This document shows, piece after piece, positions 20,270 to 29,049 of a stretch of 64,000 bases of DNA (within the stretch, counting starts at the first letter, position 1; every line of letters begins with the position of its first letter). Origin of the DNA: Streptomyces poonensis (lineage in GTDB: Bacteria; Actinomycetota; Actinomycetes; Streptomycetales; Streptomycetaceae); assembly GCF_014650915.1 (NCBI RefSeq), contig NZ_BMVW01000013.1, positions 174,008 to 238,007 on the forward strand, given 5' to 3'. Below the pieces are notes generated by a model that had not been told where the DNA came from, did no database searches, and worked only from the letters and a program-made list of their open reading frames with translations. The position numbers and the translations under genes are program-made.

Positions 20270-21276
20270 GACGCCGCCTCCGCCACACACCGGGTGCGCT
20301 GCGCACCGAGCCCGGTGACGGAGCCGTCCATCACGTCGCCGTCGCGCAGCAGCCGCCCCCAGTGCATGCCGTTGCCCGCCGGGCTGCCGGTCAGCACCAG
20401 GTCGCCGGGCAGGAGCCGGGCGGTCTGCGACGCGTACGACACCATGCGCGCCACGTCGAAGATCATGTCCTTGGTGGACTCGTCCTGCATGGTCTCGCCG
20501 TTGAGCTTCAGCGTGACCCGCAGGTCACCGGGGTCGGCGATCGACTCGGCGGGCACGATCCAGGGGCCGAGCGGAGTGAAGCCGGGCGCGTTCTTGCTGC
20601 GCAGCCAGTCGGTGCCGATCTGCGGCATGTCCCGGCGGAAGACGGTCGCCCGGTCGGTCAGGTCGTTGGCGATCGTGTATCCGGCGACGTGGTCCAGCGC
20701 CTCCTCGACGGACACCCGGTGGGCCGGCCGGCCGATCACGGCCGCCAGCTCCAGTTCCCAGTCCGGCTTCTCGGCCCAGGCGGGCAGCACCACGTCGTCG
20801 TACGGACCCGTGATCGCGCTCGGCAGGCCGAGGAACACGTACGGCAGGTCCTCGGCCGCCCGCCGGTCCATGATCTCCGCCGCCTCCGCGCGCCGCTCCT
20901 CCTCGGGCCGGTCGTCGCCCGGGGCGCGGTGGGCGACATGCAGGTCGATCACGTGCCGCCGGTAGTTCGCCCCCGACTGGAAGACCTGGCGCGGCTCCAC
21001 GGGCGCGTGCACCCGGAAGTCCGCCAGCGGCCTGCGGCCGGGGCCGCTCCCGCCGGCCAGGGCGCGCAGCCGCGGCAGGGCCGTCTCCCAGCGGTCCAGC
21101 AGGTCCCGGACCGTCAACCGCCCGTCGTCCAGGGCGACCCGGAGATCGAGCACCTGGGCGTCGGCGGTGACGAGGGCGGGGAAGGCCGGTCCCTCCGGGG
21201 ACGAGAGGGCCGAGAGGGTGGCGAGGGCGAACGGTCCGGCGAAGAGTGCGGACGCGGGTTCAGGTTTCACGGACAT
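20266..21276 (-). CDS. Fumarylacetoacetate hydrolase family protein (second copy)
   Basis: Encodes 336 residues, first gene of the operon. FAH features: WELELAAVIGRPAHR, then VAGYTIANDLTDR and PGDLVLTGSPAGNG. It differs clearly from the other FAH protein here, so the two probably catalyse different steps (hydrolysis against hydration or isomerisation). The promoter should lie in the gap to the divergent LysR gene. Confidence 0.87.
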   Translation of the reverse strand: MSVKPEPASALFAGPFALATLSALSSPEGPAFPALVTADAQVLDLRVALDDGRLTVRDLLDRWETALPRLRALAGGSGPGRRPLADFRVHAPVEPRQVFQSGANYRRHVIDLHVAHRAPGDDRPEEERRAEAAEIMDRRAAEDLPYVFLGLPSAITGPYDDVVLPAWAEKPDWELELAAVIGRPAHRVSVEEALDHVAGYTIANDLTDRATVFRRDMPQIGTDWLRSKNAPGFTPLGPWIVPAESIADPGDLRVTLKLNGETMQDESTKDMIFDVARMVSYASQTARLLPGDLVLTGSPAGNGMHWGRLLRDGDVMDGSVTGLGAQRTRCVAEAAS

Positions 21277-21338
21277 GTCCTCCTGATTGCGGTGCGACTA
21301 ATCTGGACCCGCGACCCGTGATCAGGGAAATAGATTGT

Positions 21339-21357
21339 GTGGATGACCGTCATCCAC
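21339..21357. promoter_or_regulatory. Palindrome in the LysR/operon divergent promoter
   Basis: A perfect 8-bp dyad, GTGGATGA at 21339-21346 and TCATCCAC at 21350-21357, lies between the LysR gene and the operon. It is a plausible binding site for the LysR-type activator. Confidence 0.5.
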
Positions 21358-21404
21358 GCGGTTTATTCCCCGCAGGTCGGCGCCGTACCGGAAGGAGAAG
21401 CCAC

Positions 21405-22325
21405 GTGAACCTGGCCCGCCTCGACCTCAACCTCGTCGTCGCCCTGCGCGCCCTCCTGGAGGAGCGCAACGTCACGCGCGCGGGGCAGCGTGTCGGCCTC
21501 AGCCAGCCCGCCATGAGCGCCGCCCTGGCCCGCCTGCGCCGCCACTTCGACGACGACCTGCTGGCCCGCGTCGGCGGCCACTACGAACTCACCGCCCTCG
21601 GCCAGGTCCTCCTCGACCGCACCGCCACCGCCTACGACGTGCTGGAACGCCTCTTCGCCAGCCAGGCCGACTTCGACCCGGCCGCGGAGAACCGCGAGTT
21701 CAGACTGCTCGCGTCCGACTACGCCGTCGCCGTCTTCGGCACCGAACTGGCCCGCGTCGTGCACGAGGAGGCCCCCGGCATCCGGCTCCGCTTCAGCCAG
21801 ACCCCGCCCACCGTGGTCGACGACACCGCCACCCTGCTGAGTGCCACCGACGGCCTGCTCATGCCGCACGGCGTCATCAGCGACTTCCCCGCCACCGACC
21901 TCTACGGCGACCGCTGGGTCCTCCTCGTCGCGGACGACCACCCGAGCGTCGACGACCGGCTCACCCGCCACGACCTCGCCCGGCTGCCGTGGGTCACCTA
22001 CCAGCGCACCTACGACGCCCCCGCCGTACGCCAGCTCGGCATGCTCGGCGTCGAACCGCGCGTCGAGGTCTCCGTCGACAGCTTCCAGCTGCTGCCCCTG
22101 CTGGTGGCCGGCACCCGGCGCATCGCCCTGGTCCAGGCCCGCCTGGCCGAACTCCTCGCGCCCCTGGCCGCCGTACGCGTCCTGGAGCCGCCCTACGAGG
22201 CGGTGCCCCTGCGGGAGGCGCTGTGGTGGCACCCCGTGCACACCCACGACGCCGCCCACATCTGGCTGCGCGAGACGGCCGCACGGGTCGGCAGGCGGCT
22301 GGGGGAGGGAACGGCGGGGGTGTGA
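21405..22325 (+). CDS. LysR family transcriptional regulator
   Basis: Encodes 306 residues. The winged HTH is classic: LARLDLNLVVALRALLEERNV, then AGQRVGLSQPAMSAALARLR. The effector domain follows (FRLLASDYAVAVF, then the FQLLPLLVAGTRRIALV region), closest to the NodD/LinR-like group. The GTG at 21405 has GAAGGAGAAG upstream. It is divergent from the aromatic catabolic operon and probably activates it on sensing a substrate or intermediate. Confidence 0.9.
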   Translation: MNLARLDLNLVVALRALLEERNVTRAGQRVGLSQPAMSAALARLRRHFDDDLLARVGGHYELTALGQVLLDRTATAYDVLERLFASQADFDPAAENREFRLLASDYAVAVFGTELARVVHEEAPGIRLRFSQTPPTVVDDTATLLSATDGLLMPHGVISDFPATDLYGDRWVLLVADDHPSVDDRLTRHDLARLPWVTYQRTYDAPAVRQLGMLGVEPRVEVSVDSFQLLPLLVAGTRRIALVQARLAELLAPLAAVRVLEPPYEAVPLREALWWHPVHTHDAAHIWLRETAARVGRRLGEGTAGV

Positions 22326-22392
22326 TGCGTCCGCCGGGTGTCCATGGGCCGCAGCGACGGCATCGGGGGCGTGGATCCCGGACCGCGGCGGA

Positions 22393-23481
22393 CTACAGCC
22401 AGCCGTTGCGGCGGAAGCCCCGGTGGAGGAGGAAGCAGGAGACGGCGATGACGCCGAGGACCACGGGATAGCCGTACGTCCAGCGCAGCTCGGGCATGTG
22501 GTCGAAGTTCATGCCGTACATGCCGCAGACCATGGTGGGTACGGCGACGATCGCCGCCCATGCCGTGATTTTCCGCATGTCCTCGTTCTGGGCGACGGTC
22601 ACCTGGGCGAGATGCGCCTGGAGGATGGAGTCGAGCAGCGCGTCGAACGAGGCGATCTGCTCGGTGATCCGCTCCAGGTGGTCGGTCACGTCGCGGAAGT
22701 ACGCCCGGATGTCCGGAGCGATGTGCGGCATGGGCTGGGTGGCGAGCCGCCGGAGCGGCCGGTCCAGCGGCGCGACGGCCCGCTTGAGTTCCAGGAGTTC
22801 GCGCTTGAGCTGGTAGATCCGGCCCGCGTCGCCCCGGCCGGCGTGCTCGCTGAAGACGGCCGACTCCATGGCGTCGAGGTCGTTCCGCACGGCGTCGACG
22901 ACGGCGAGGTAGTCGTCGACCACATGGTCGGCTATGGCGTGCAGCACCGCGGCCGGTCCTTTGGCCAGCTGCTCGGGCACGGTCTCCAGGGTCTCGCGCA
23001 GCGGTCCCAGCGAGCCGTGGCGGCCGTGCCGGATGGTGATCACGAAGTCGGGGCCGGTGAACACCATGATCTCGCCGGTGTCCACCACCTCGCTCGTCGC
23101 GGTGAGTTCCGCGTGCTCGACGTAGCGCACCGTCTTGAAGACGGCGAACAGCGTGTCGTCGTACTGCTCCACCTTGGGCCGCTGGTGCGCGTGGACCGCG
23201 TCCTCGACCGCCAGCGGATGCAGTCCGAACAGCTCGGCGAGTCCGGAGAGCTCCTCCTGGTCCGGCTCGTGCAGTCCGATCCAGACGAAGCCGCCGCCCG
23301 ATCTGCGGGCCCGCCGCAGTGCCTCCTCGGCCGTGCAGTCGCCGTGCCGGCGCGCCCCTTCGCGGTAGACCACGCAGTTCACCACCGAGCTGCCCAGGGG
23401 AGACCGGGCCGGATGGCTGAGATCCACAGTGCGCCGGTGCGTCCGGCGGACCGCTTGACGGAGGGTGCGAACTATCGACAC
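22393..23481 (-). CDS. corA: CorA-type magnesium/cobalt transporter
   Basis: Encodes 362 residues. A large soluble N-terminal domain is followed by two C-terminal transmembrane helices; the selectivity motif GMYGMNFDHMPEL sits at the end of the first. The length is normal for CorA. The start is the GTG at 23481 with GGAG seven bases upstream; the open frame upstream is not protein-like. It forms a pentameric inner-membrane channel in the family. It seems monocistronic. Confidence 0.9.
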   Translation of the reverse strand: MSIVRTLRQAVRRTHRRTVDLSHPARSPLGSSVVNCVVYREGARRHGDCTAEEALRRARRSGGGFVWIGLHEPDQEELSGLAELFGLHPLAVEDAVHAHQRPKVEQYDDTLFAVFKTVRYVEHAELTATSEVVDTGEIMVFTGPDFVITIRHGRHGSLGPLRETLETVPEQLAKGPAAVLHAIADHVVDDYLAVVDAVRNDLDAMESAVFSEHAGRGDAGRIYQLKRELLELKRAVAPLDRPLRRLATQPMPHIAPDIRAYFRDVTDHLERITEQIASFDALLDSILQAHLAQVTVAQNEDMRKITAWAAIVAVPTMVCGMYGMNFDHMPELRWTYGYPVVLGVIAVSCFLLHRGFRRNGWL

Positions 23482-23712
23482 GGCGTGCTCCTTCGGCTGA
23501 TCGGCGGCCAGTGTGCCATCCCCCGCCGCCCGGGTCAGCCGCCCACCGGGGGCCGCCGCCGGTCCAGCGAAGTCCCCGGTGCCCCGGTCTCCTCGTCCGG
23601 CCGGCCGGGCTGCCGTTCGCGGTGACGGCGGAACCCCCGGGATGCCGCCGCCCCCGCTCGCGCCGGAGGGAACCTGGCCGTCCGAAGGAACCCGCTCGCC
23701 GGAGGAGCACCG

Positions 23713-24029
23713 ATGGAAGTCCAGCCCGGCCAGAGGCCCGCTGCCGCCTTGCGGGACGTGCGGGCCGTCGTGTTCGACACCGACGGGGTGATCACCGATT
23801 CGGCCCGGGTGCACGCCGCCGCGTGGAAGACCGCCTTCGACGCCTGTCTGACCGAGCATCCGCCGGAGGCCCGAGCAGCGTCGCCCCTTCGACGCCCGGG
23901 AGGACTACCTGCGGTACGTGGACGGCAGTCCCGGCTCGGCGGCGCCGCCGCCTTCCTCGGCCCGACCACCGTCGCGGCCGTCGGGGGCTGGCGGCGCCCG
24001 GTGCCAGTGCCCGTGCCCAGGGTGCCGTC
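23713..24029 (+). pseudogene. Remnant of a HAD hydrolase (beta-phosphoglucomutase type)
   Basis: The start is intact (SD GGAGGAGCACC) and reads VVFDTDGVITDSARVHAAAW, the HAD catalytic Asp motif with FDTDG for the usual DxD. Near 23881 the similarity moves to the +1 frame (RPFDAREDYLRYVDG), a segment normally continuous in this family. Only about 100 of some 240 residues remain, with the core and C-terminus missing. It is the first of several decayed genes in a row. Confidence 0.65.
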
Positions 24030-24575
24030 ATGAACGGGCGTCACAACGACAACGAGCAGGCCGAGTTCGTTTCCGCCTTCCGGGTCGAGGCCCGCCGCCC
24101 GGGGAGTGCCGCCGGAGGCGGTGGCGGAGCGGCTGCGCGCCGCCCGGCCCGCGGTGTACCTGTCCGAGGCCGGTGACGGGACCCTGGATCTGCCGATGGG
24201 CGGCGACCCGCTGCTGCCGGCCGACGCCCCGTATCCCTACGCCAACTTCGTCGCCGCCGTGGACTGCGCGGCGATCCCGCCGGGCGGCCGACGTCCCGCT
24301 GCCGCCCGGCGGGCATCTGCTGTTGTTCGCCGACCCGGCTGTGGAGCACCGCGGGATCGACTCCGGCGCGGTGCGCCGGGTCCCGGCCGGCACCCCCTCG
24401 TGCGGCGGCGCCCGGCGGGGGAGGACGAGGAGCCGGCCTACGAGCCGTACGAGGAGCGGTGACTGCGCACGCTCTTCCACCAGTCGAGCTGGGGGCGGGG
24501 CCCGGGGGACGACCCGGCGGACCCGCACGCCAAGGTGCTGGACGCCGGGTCTACGTCTACGTCGACACGATGTGA
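24030..24575 (+). pseudogene. Frameshifted DUF1963 (YwqG-like) gene
   Basis: Similarity is spread over three frames. It begins in frame at 24030 (FVSAFRVEARR), shifts near 24095 to VPPEAVAERLRAARPAVYLS and LPMGGDPLLPADAPYPY, shifts again near 24285 to DVPLPPGGHLLLFADPAVEH, and returns later (EPAYEPYEER). A TGA interrupts near 24470 before LFHQSSWG. At least three lesions make it non-functional. The DUF1963 assignment rests on the GGDPLLP and LPPGGHLLLF pattern. Confidence 0.55.
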
Positions 24576-24639
24576 GGCGTGGTGCGACACCCGCCAGGCC
24601 GCGCCGCACCCGGCCCCCTGTCACCTGCCTGTCCCGGCG

Positions 24640-24852
24640 ACCGCCATGGCTGGTCAGGGCTCCGCACCCGGCCCGTACCGCGACGTCGACATCACCTGTG
24701 CGCTGCGCCTGCTGCGGCGGGCGGGTGTTCCGGTCGAGCTGCACCAGTGGTCGGGCACGTTCCACGGGTCGCCGGCGATCATGTCCGCCGAGGTCTCCCA
24801 ACGGCAGCTCGCGGAACTCGGCGCCGTACTGCGCTGTGCCCTGACGGAGTGA
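24640..24852 (+). pseudogene. C-terminal remnant of an alpha/beta hydrolase
   Basis: Only the last 65-70 residues of a fold-3 esterase remain. The acid-base region is visible: PYRDVDITCALRLLRRAGV, then VELHQWSGTFHG with the catalytic His, and a normal C-terminus. The nucleophile half is absent. It is a truncated gene with no plausible start. Confidence 0.6.
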
Positions 24853-24938
24853 GGAGATTCTCTCGGATCGCTCCGCTCCTCGTCGGGGCCGTCGTGGCGG
24901 CCACCGTACCGCCCGGCCGGATGAGCCGGACCGGAGAC

Positions 24939-24994
24939 GAGCCGGTCGTCGAGAGCCGGTCGTCGAGAGGCGGTCGTCCAGAGCCGGTCGTCGA
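24939..24994 (+). repeat. Four tandem 14-bp units
   Basis: The unit GAGCCGGTCGTCGA occurs at 24939, 24953 and 24981, with a variant copy at 24967. It lies in the decayed region between the esterase and CsoR remnants. Confidence 0.8.
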
Positions 24995-25030
24995 GCGGGC
25001 CGACCCCGGATCGGCGCCGCCACGCGGGCC

Positions 25031-25105
25031 CTGCGGCAAGTCGCCGTCGGCCTGCTCGACGACCATGTACGCGGCTGCGTCACCGAGGCCGCCCGCACCG
25101 GCCCG
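25031..25105 (+). pseudogene. Fragment of a CsoR-type copper repressor gene
   Basis: One frame reads LRQVAVGLLDDHVRGCVTEA, matching the CsoR helix that carries the His and Cys copper ligands spaced as HxxxC. The upstream part with the first Cys ligand and the downstream helix are missing, and the frame runs on without a proper end. It lies next to copA, where csoR is often found. On the opposite strand at about 25168-25200 a short frame ends SQAIARLVRA, like a CsoR C-terminus, which would suggest an inverted, broken csoR. Confidence 0.45.
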
Positions 25106-25131
25106 CCCCTGCCGAGGAGAAGAACGGAGAT

Positions 25132-25165
25132 CCGGGCCCGGGCGGGTGAACCCGCCCGGGCCCGG
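25132..25165. terminator. Very strong hairpin downstream of copA
   Basis: A perfect 16-bp inverted repeat (arms 25132-25147 and 25150-25165) separated by two bases lies about 85 bases after the copA stop, and should terminate the copper operon. Confidence 0.65.
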
Positions 25166-25248
25166 GAGCTCGGTGGTCAGGCCCGTACGAGCCGGGCGAT
25201 GGCCTGGGACGCCCCGCCGGCCTTCGCCCGGGCCTGGTCGCCGCCGTT

Positions 25249-27513
25249 TCAGCGGTCGGCGGGCCGGAAGCCGCGCAGCCGCAGGCTGTTGCCGACCACG
25301 AAGACCGAGGAGAAGGCCATCGCCGCTCCGGCGATCATCGGGTTGAGCAGGCCGGCCGCGGCGAGGGGCAGGGCGGCGACGTTGTAGGCGAAGGCCCAGA
25401 AGAGGTTGGAGCGGATGGTGCCCAGCGTCTTGCGGGAGAGACGGATGGCGTCCGCCGCGACCCTCAGGTCACCTCGTACGAGTGTCAGGTCGCCCGCCTC
25501 GATCGCGGCGTCCGTACCCGTGCCCATCGCGAGGCCCAGGTCGGCCTGGGCCAGTGCGGCGGCGTCGTTGACGCCGTCGCCGACCATGGCGACCGAACGG
25601 CCCTCGCCCTGCAGACGCTTGACGACGTCGACCTTGTCCTGGGGGAGGACCTCGGCGATCACGTGCTCGGGCGCGATGCCCACCTCGGTGGCGACCGCTT
25701 CGGCGACCGCCTTGTTGTCGCCGGTCAGCAGCATGGGCGTCAGACCGAGGGCGCGCAGCCGCCGGACGGCCTCCGGGCTGGTCTCCTTGACGGCGTCGGC
25801 GACCTCGAGGACCGCGCGGGCCTCGCCGTCCCAGGCGACCGCGATGGCGGTACGTCCGGCCGCCTCGGCTCCGGCCTTGGCGCGCCGCAGTTCCTCCGGC
25901 AGCGCGATGGCCCACTCGTCCAGCAGCTTCTCGCGGCCGACGAGGACCGCGTGGCCCTCGACGATGCCCTGGACGCCGAGGCCGGCGATGTTCGCGAAGT
26001 CCTCGGGAGCGGGAAGGGCGCCGATGCGGGCGGCGGCGCCTGAGGCGACGGCCTGGGCGATGGGGTGCTCGGAGGAGTGCTCCAGGGCGCCGGCGAGCCG
26101 CAGGACGTCGTCCTCGTGGGTGCCGTCGGAGGTGTGCACGGCGAGCAGCGTCATCCTGCCGGTGGTCACGGTGCCGGTCTTGTCCAGGACGATGGTGTCG
26201 ACCTTGCGCGTCGTCTCCAGGACCTCCGGGCCCTTGATGAGGATGCCGAGCTGGGCGCCGCGCCCGGTGCCGACCATGAGGGCGGTCGGTGTGGCCAGGC
26301 CCAGGGCGCACGGGCAGGCGATGATCAGGACGGCGACGGCCGCGGTGAAGGCGGCGGTCAGGCCCGCGCCGTTGCCGAGCCAGAAGCCCAGGGTGCCGAG
26401 CGCCAGGGCGATCACGACCGGGACGAACACCGCGGAGATCCTGTCGGCGAGCCGCTGGGCGGCGGCCTTGCCGTTCTGCGCGTCCTCCACCAGCTTGGCC
26501 ATGCGGGCGAGCTGGGTGTCCGCGCCGACGCGCGTCGCCTCGACGACCAGGCGGCCGCCGGCGTTCAGCGTGGCCCCGGTGACGGCGTCCCCGGTACCGA
26601 CCTCGACCGGCACGGACTCGCCGGTGAGCATGGAGGCGTCCACGGCGGACGACCCCTCGACGACCACGCCATCGGTGGCGATCTTCTCACCGGGCCGTAC
26701 GAGGAACCGGTCACCGACCTTCAGCTCACTGACGGGGACGAGCTCCTCGCGGCCGTCGCGCAGCACCGTGACTTCCTTGGCGCCCAGCTCCAGCAGGGCC
26801 TTCAGTGCCGCCCCCGCCTTCCGCTTGGAGCGCGCCTCGAAGTACCGCCCGGCCAGGATGAAGGCCGTCACACCGGCGGCGGCCTCCAGGTAGATGTTCC
26901 CGGCGCCGTCGGTGCGCGCGATGGTGAGCTCGAAGGGGTGGGTCATGCCGGGCGTGCCGGCCGTACCGAAGAACAGCGCCCACAGCGACCACAGGAACGC
27001 CGCCGACGTGCCCACGGAGATCAGCGTGTCCATGGTCGCGGCGCCGTGCCTGGCGTTGGTCCAGGCGGCCCTGTGGAACGGCCAGGCGGCATACGTCACC
27101 ACGGGCGCCGCCAGCGTCAGCGAGAGCCACTGCCAGTACTCGAACTGCAGCGCCGGGATCATGGCCATCGCGATCACGGGAACGGCGAGGACCACGGCGG
27201 CCGTCAGCCGCAGGCGCAGCGGCCGCAGTTCGTCGCCCTCGTCCTGCGGGGGACTGCCGCCGGCGTCCGGCCCGGTGCGGACGGGCTCGGGCTCCCGTGC
27301 GGTGTAGCCGGTGGCCTCCACCGTGGCGATCAGGTCCGTGACGGTGACGTCCTCGCGGTAGGTGACCTTGGCCTTCTCGGTGGCGTAGTTGACGGTGGCC
27401 TCGACCCCGTCCATGCGGTTGAGCTTCTTCTCGATACGGGCGGCGCACGAGGCGCAGGTCATGCCGCCGATGGCCAGTTCGACCTCGGCGGCACCGGACG
27501 TGGTGGTGGTCAT
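25249..27513 (-). CDS. copA: Copper-translocating P1B-type ATPase
   Basis: Encodes 754 residues. An N-terminal HMA domain carries GGMTCASCAARIEKKLN (CxxC copper site). Then come the eight membrane helices, the actuator TGES motif, the CPC ion site at residues 400-402, the phosphorylation motif DKTGT with Asp444, the nucleotide-binding HP in SSEHPIAQA, and GDGVNDAAAL. All catalytic residues are present, so a working Cu(I) efflux pump in the cytoplasmic membrane is expected. The copZ-like gene precedes it by about 90 bases on the same strand. CsoR-type operators upstream of that gene suggest copper induction. Confidence 0.93.
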   Translation of the reverse strand: MTTTTSGAAEVELAIGGMTCASCAARIEKKLNRMDGVEATVNYATEKAKVTYREDVTVTDLIATVEATGYTAREPEPVRTGPDAGGSPPQDEGDELRPLRLRLTAAVVLAVPVIAMAMIPALQFEYWQWLSLTLAAPVVTYAAWPFHRAAWTNARHGAATMDTLISVGTSAAFLWSLWALFFGTAGTPGMTHPFELTIARTDGAGNIYLEAAAGVTAFILAGRYFEARSKRKAGAALKALLELGAKEVTVLRDGREELVPVSELKVGDRFLVRPGEKIATDGVVVEGSSAVDASMLTGESVPVEVGTGDAVTGATLNAGGRLVVEATRVGADTQLARMAKLVEDAQNGKAAAQRLADRISAVFVPVVIALALGTLGFWLGNGAGLTAAFTAAVAVLIIACPCALGLATPTALMVGTGRGAQLGILIKGPEVLETTRKVDTIVLDKTGTVTTGRMTLLAVHTSDGTHEDDVLRLAGALEHSSEHPIAQAVASGAAARIGALPAPEDFANIAGLGVQGIVEGHAVLVGREKLLDEWAIALPEELRRAKAGAEAAGRTAIAVAWDGEARAVLEVADAVKETSPEAVRRLRALGLTPMLLTGDNKAVAEAVATEVGIAPEHVIAEVLPQDKVDVVKRLQGEGRSVAMVGDGVNDAAALAQADLGLAMGTGTDAAIEAGDLTLVRGDLRVAADAIRLSRKTLGTIRSNLFWAFAYNVAALPLAAAGLLNPMIAGAAMAFSSVFVVGNSLRLRGFRPADR

Positions 27514-27604
27514 GTCTGCTCCTCGGAACTCGCGCACGGAGCGTGCGGCGGATGGGACGGGGAGGGAGCCGCGAAGACGGAGCGGCCCCCTCCCGGCTCG
27601 TGGG

Positions 27605-27889
27605 TCAGGCGGCCGCGCGGCCGGCGAAGTCGTAGCCGGCCGCGTCGACGGTCTTGGCGATCAGGGCGTCGAGCGCCTCGTCGGGTTCGGTGGCGGTCGT
27701 GACGGTGACGAGGCCGGTGCCGATCTCGACGTCGACCGCGGTGATCCCCTCCAGTCCGCCGAGGGCGTCGGCGACGACGCCCTGGCAGTGGGCGCTGCCC
27801 ACGCCGTCGACCTTGTAGGTGGTCTTGATGGTCTTGATCTCCGCAGTGGTGTGGCAGCTTCCGTCAGGGGTGCAGCAGTTCTTCGACAT
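27605..27889 (-). CDS. CopZ-like heavy-metal-associated domain protein with altered metal site
   Basis: Encodes 94 residues: a short Cys-rich head (NCCTPDGSC) and one HMA (ferredoxin-like) domain. The metal loop reads GVGSAHCQG, where family members have GMxCxxC, so the first Cys is Ser and only one loop Cys remains. The head could supply the other thiols. It probably delivers copper to CopA downstream, or senses or sequesters it. It is first in the copZ-copA unit, just behind CsoR-type operators. Confidence 0.75.
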   Translation of the reverse strand: MSKNCCTPDGSCHTTAEIKTIKTTYKVDGVGSAHCQGVVADALGGLEGITAVDVEIGTGLVTVTTATEPDEALDALIAKTVDAAGYDFAGRAAA

Positions 27890-27920
27890 GGGACTCTCCG
27901 TCGGTCAGGGGAGGATGGCT

Positions 27921-28031
27921 TATACCCCGTGGGGGTATCGGTGATGACCATAGGTATACCCCCCGCCCGTATGTCGCGCAAGGGGTGATCGGCGCTTGAT
28001 CGGCGCTTGACTTTATACCCCCCAGGGGTAT
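27921..28031. promoter_or_regulatory. CsoR-type copper operators in a divergent promoter
   Basis: Two clear sites match the CsoR pattern of TATACCCC facing GGGGTATA: TATACCCCGTGGGGGTAT at 27921-27938 and TATACCCCCCAGGGGTAT at 28014-28031. A weaker half site (GTATACCCCCCGCCCGTAT) begins at 27954. They flank the start regions of the copZ-like gene and the exported His-rich protein gene, so both directions should be copper-controlled. A tandem CGGCGCTTGAT word lies around 27988-28010. Confidence 0.75.
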
Positions 28032-28083
28032 GTTGAGGTGTGTCGGCCGCACCCACGAGCGGCCTGGAGATGAGGAGTGCGCC

Positions 28084-29049
28084 ATGAACACCGGACTGCG
28101 GATCACCGTCTTCGCCGCCGCTCTCGCCGCGACCTTCGGCACCGCCTACGGAGTGGGCGGCACGGTCGACGCGATCTCACCCGAACCGAAGAGCGGCGCT
28201 CACAGCGGCCCCGAAGGCCACGCGGGCGCCGGCCACGAGGAGAAGAGCGGTGGCCACGAGGCGATGGCGCCGGGAGGTCTGGAGGTCTCACAGGGCGGCT
28301 ACACGCTCGACCTGAAGACCCCGCGCCTCGACGTCGGCGAGAAGACCGCGCTGCGCTTCGCCGTCGTACAGGACGGGACCGGCCGCACACTCACGGAGTA
28401 CCAGCGCGAACACGGCAAGGAGCTCCACCTGATCCTCGCCTCACGCGACCTCACCGTCTACCGCCATCTGCACCCCGTCCGGGCCGCCGACGGCATCTGG
28501 TCCACCCCCGTGGAACTGCCCGAAGCCGGCGCCTACCGGGTCTTCGCGGACTTCAGGCCCGAGGGCGGCGAGGCGCTCACCCTCGGCGCGGACCTCGCGG
28601 CGTCCGGCCCGTACGAGCCCGCTGACCTGCCCGAGCCCGACACCACTGCCCAGGTCGGTGGTTACGAGGTGGAACTCGACGGCGACCTGACGCCCGGCAG
28701 GGCAAGCGAACTGACACTTACGGTGACAAAGAACGGCAAGCCGGTCCGGAACCTTCAGCCGTACCTGGGCGCCTACGGCCACCTGGTCGCCCTGCGCTCC
28801 GGCGACCTGGCCTACCTGCACGTCCACCCCAACGGCGAGCCCGGCGACGGCAGGACCCGGCCCGGCCCCGGCATCTCCTTCACGGCCACGGCGCCCAGCA
28901 CCGGCGCGTACCGTCTCTTCCTGGACTTCCGGCACGAGGGTGAGGTGCGCACGGCGGCCTTCACGGTGCGTGCGGGCGGCGCGGTGGACGAGTCCGGCCG
29001 GCCCTCGCAGACCGAGTCCGCCGAGCAAGAGGCCGGGCACGCGCACTGA
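28084..29049 (+). CDS. Exported or membrane-anchored His-rich protein of the copper locus
   Basis: Encodes 321 residues. A hydrophobic N-terminal segment (residues 5-25, no lipobox Cys) is followed by a His/Gly/Glu-rich stretch (HSGPEGHAGAGHEE) and two beta-rich modules containing LHLILASRDL with YRHLHPV, and YGHLVALRSGDLAYLHVHP. The paired HLHP and HVHP motifs look like metal ligands. ATG 28084 follows GAGGAGTGC. It shares the CsoR-type operator region with the copZ-copA unit, so extracytoplasmic copper binding is likely. Family name uncertain. Confidence 0.75.
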   Translation: MNTGLRITVFAAALAATFGTAYGVGGTVDAISPEPKSGAHSGPEGHAGAGHEEKSGGHEAMAPGGLEVSQGGYTLDLKTPRLDVGEKTALRFAVVQDGTGRTLTEYQREHGKELHLILASRDLTVYRHLHPVRAADGIWSTPVELPEAGAYRVFADFRPEGGEALTLGADLAASGPYEPADLPEPDTTAQVGGYEVELDGDLTPGRASELTLTVTKNGKPVRNLQPYLGAYGHLVALRSGDLAYLHVHPNGEPGDGRTRPGPGISFTATAPSTGAYRLFLDFRHEGEVRTAAFTVRAGGAVDESGRPSQTESAEQEAGHAH

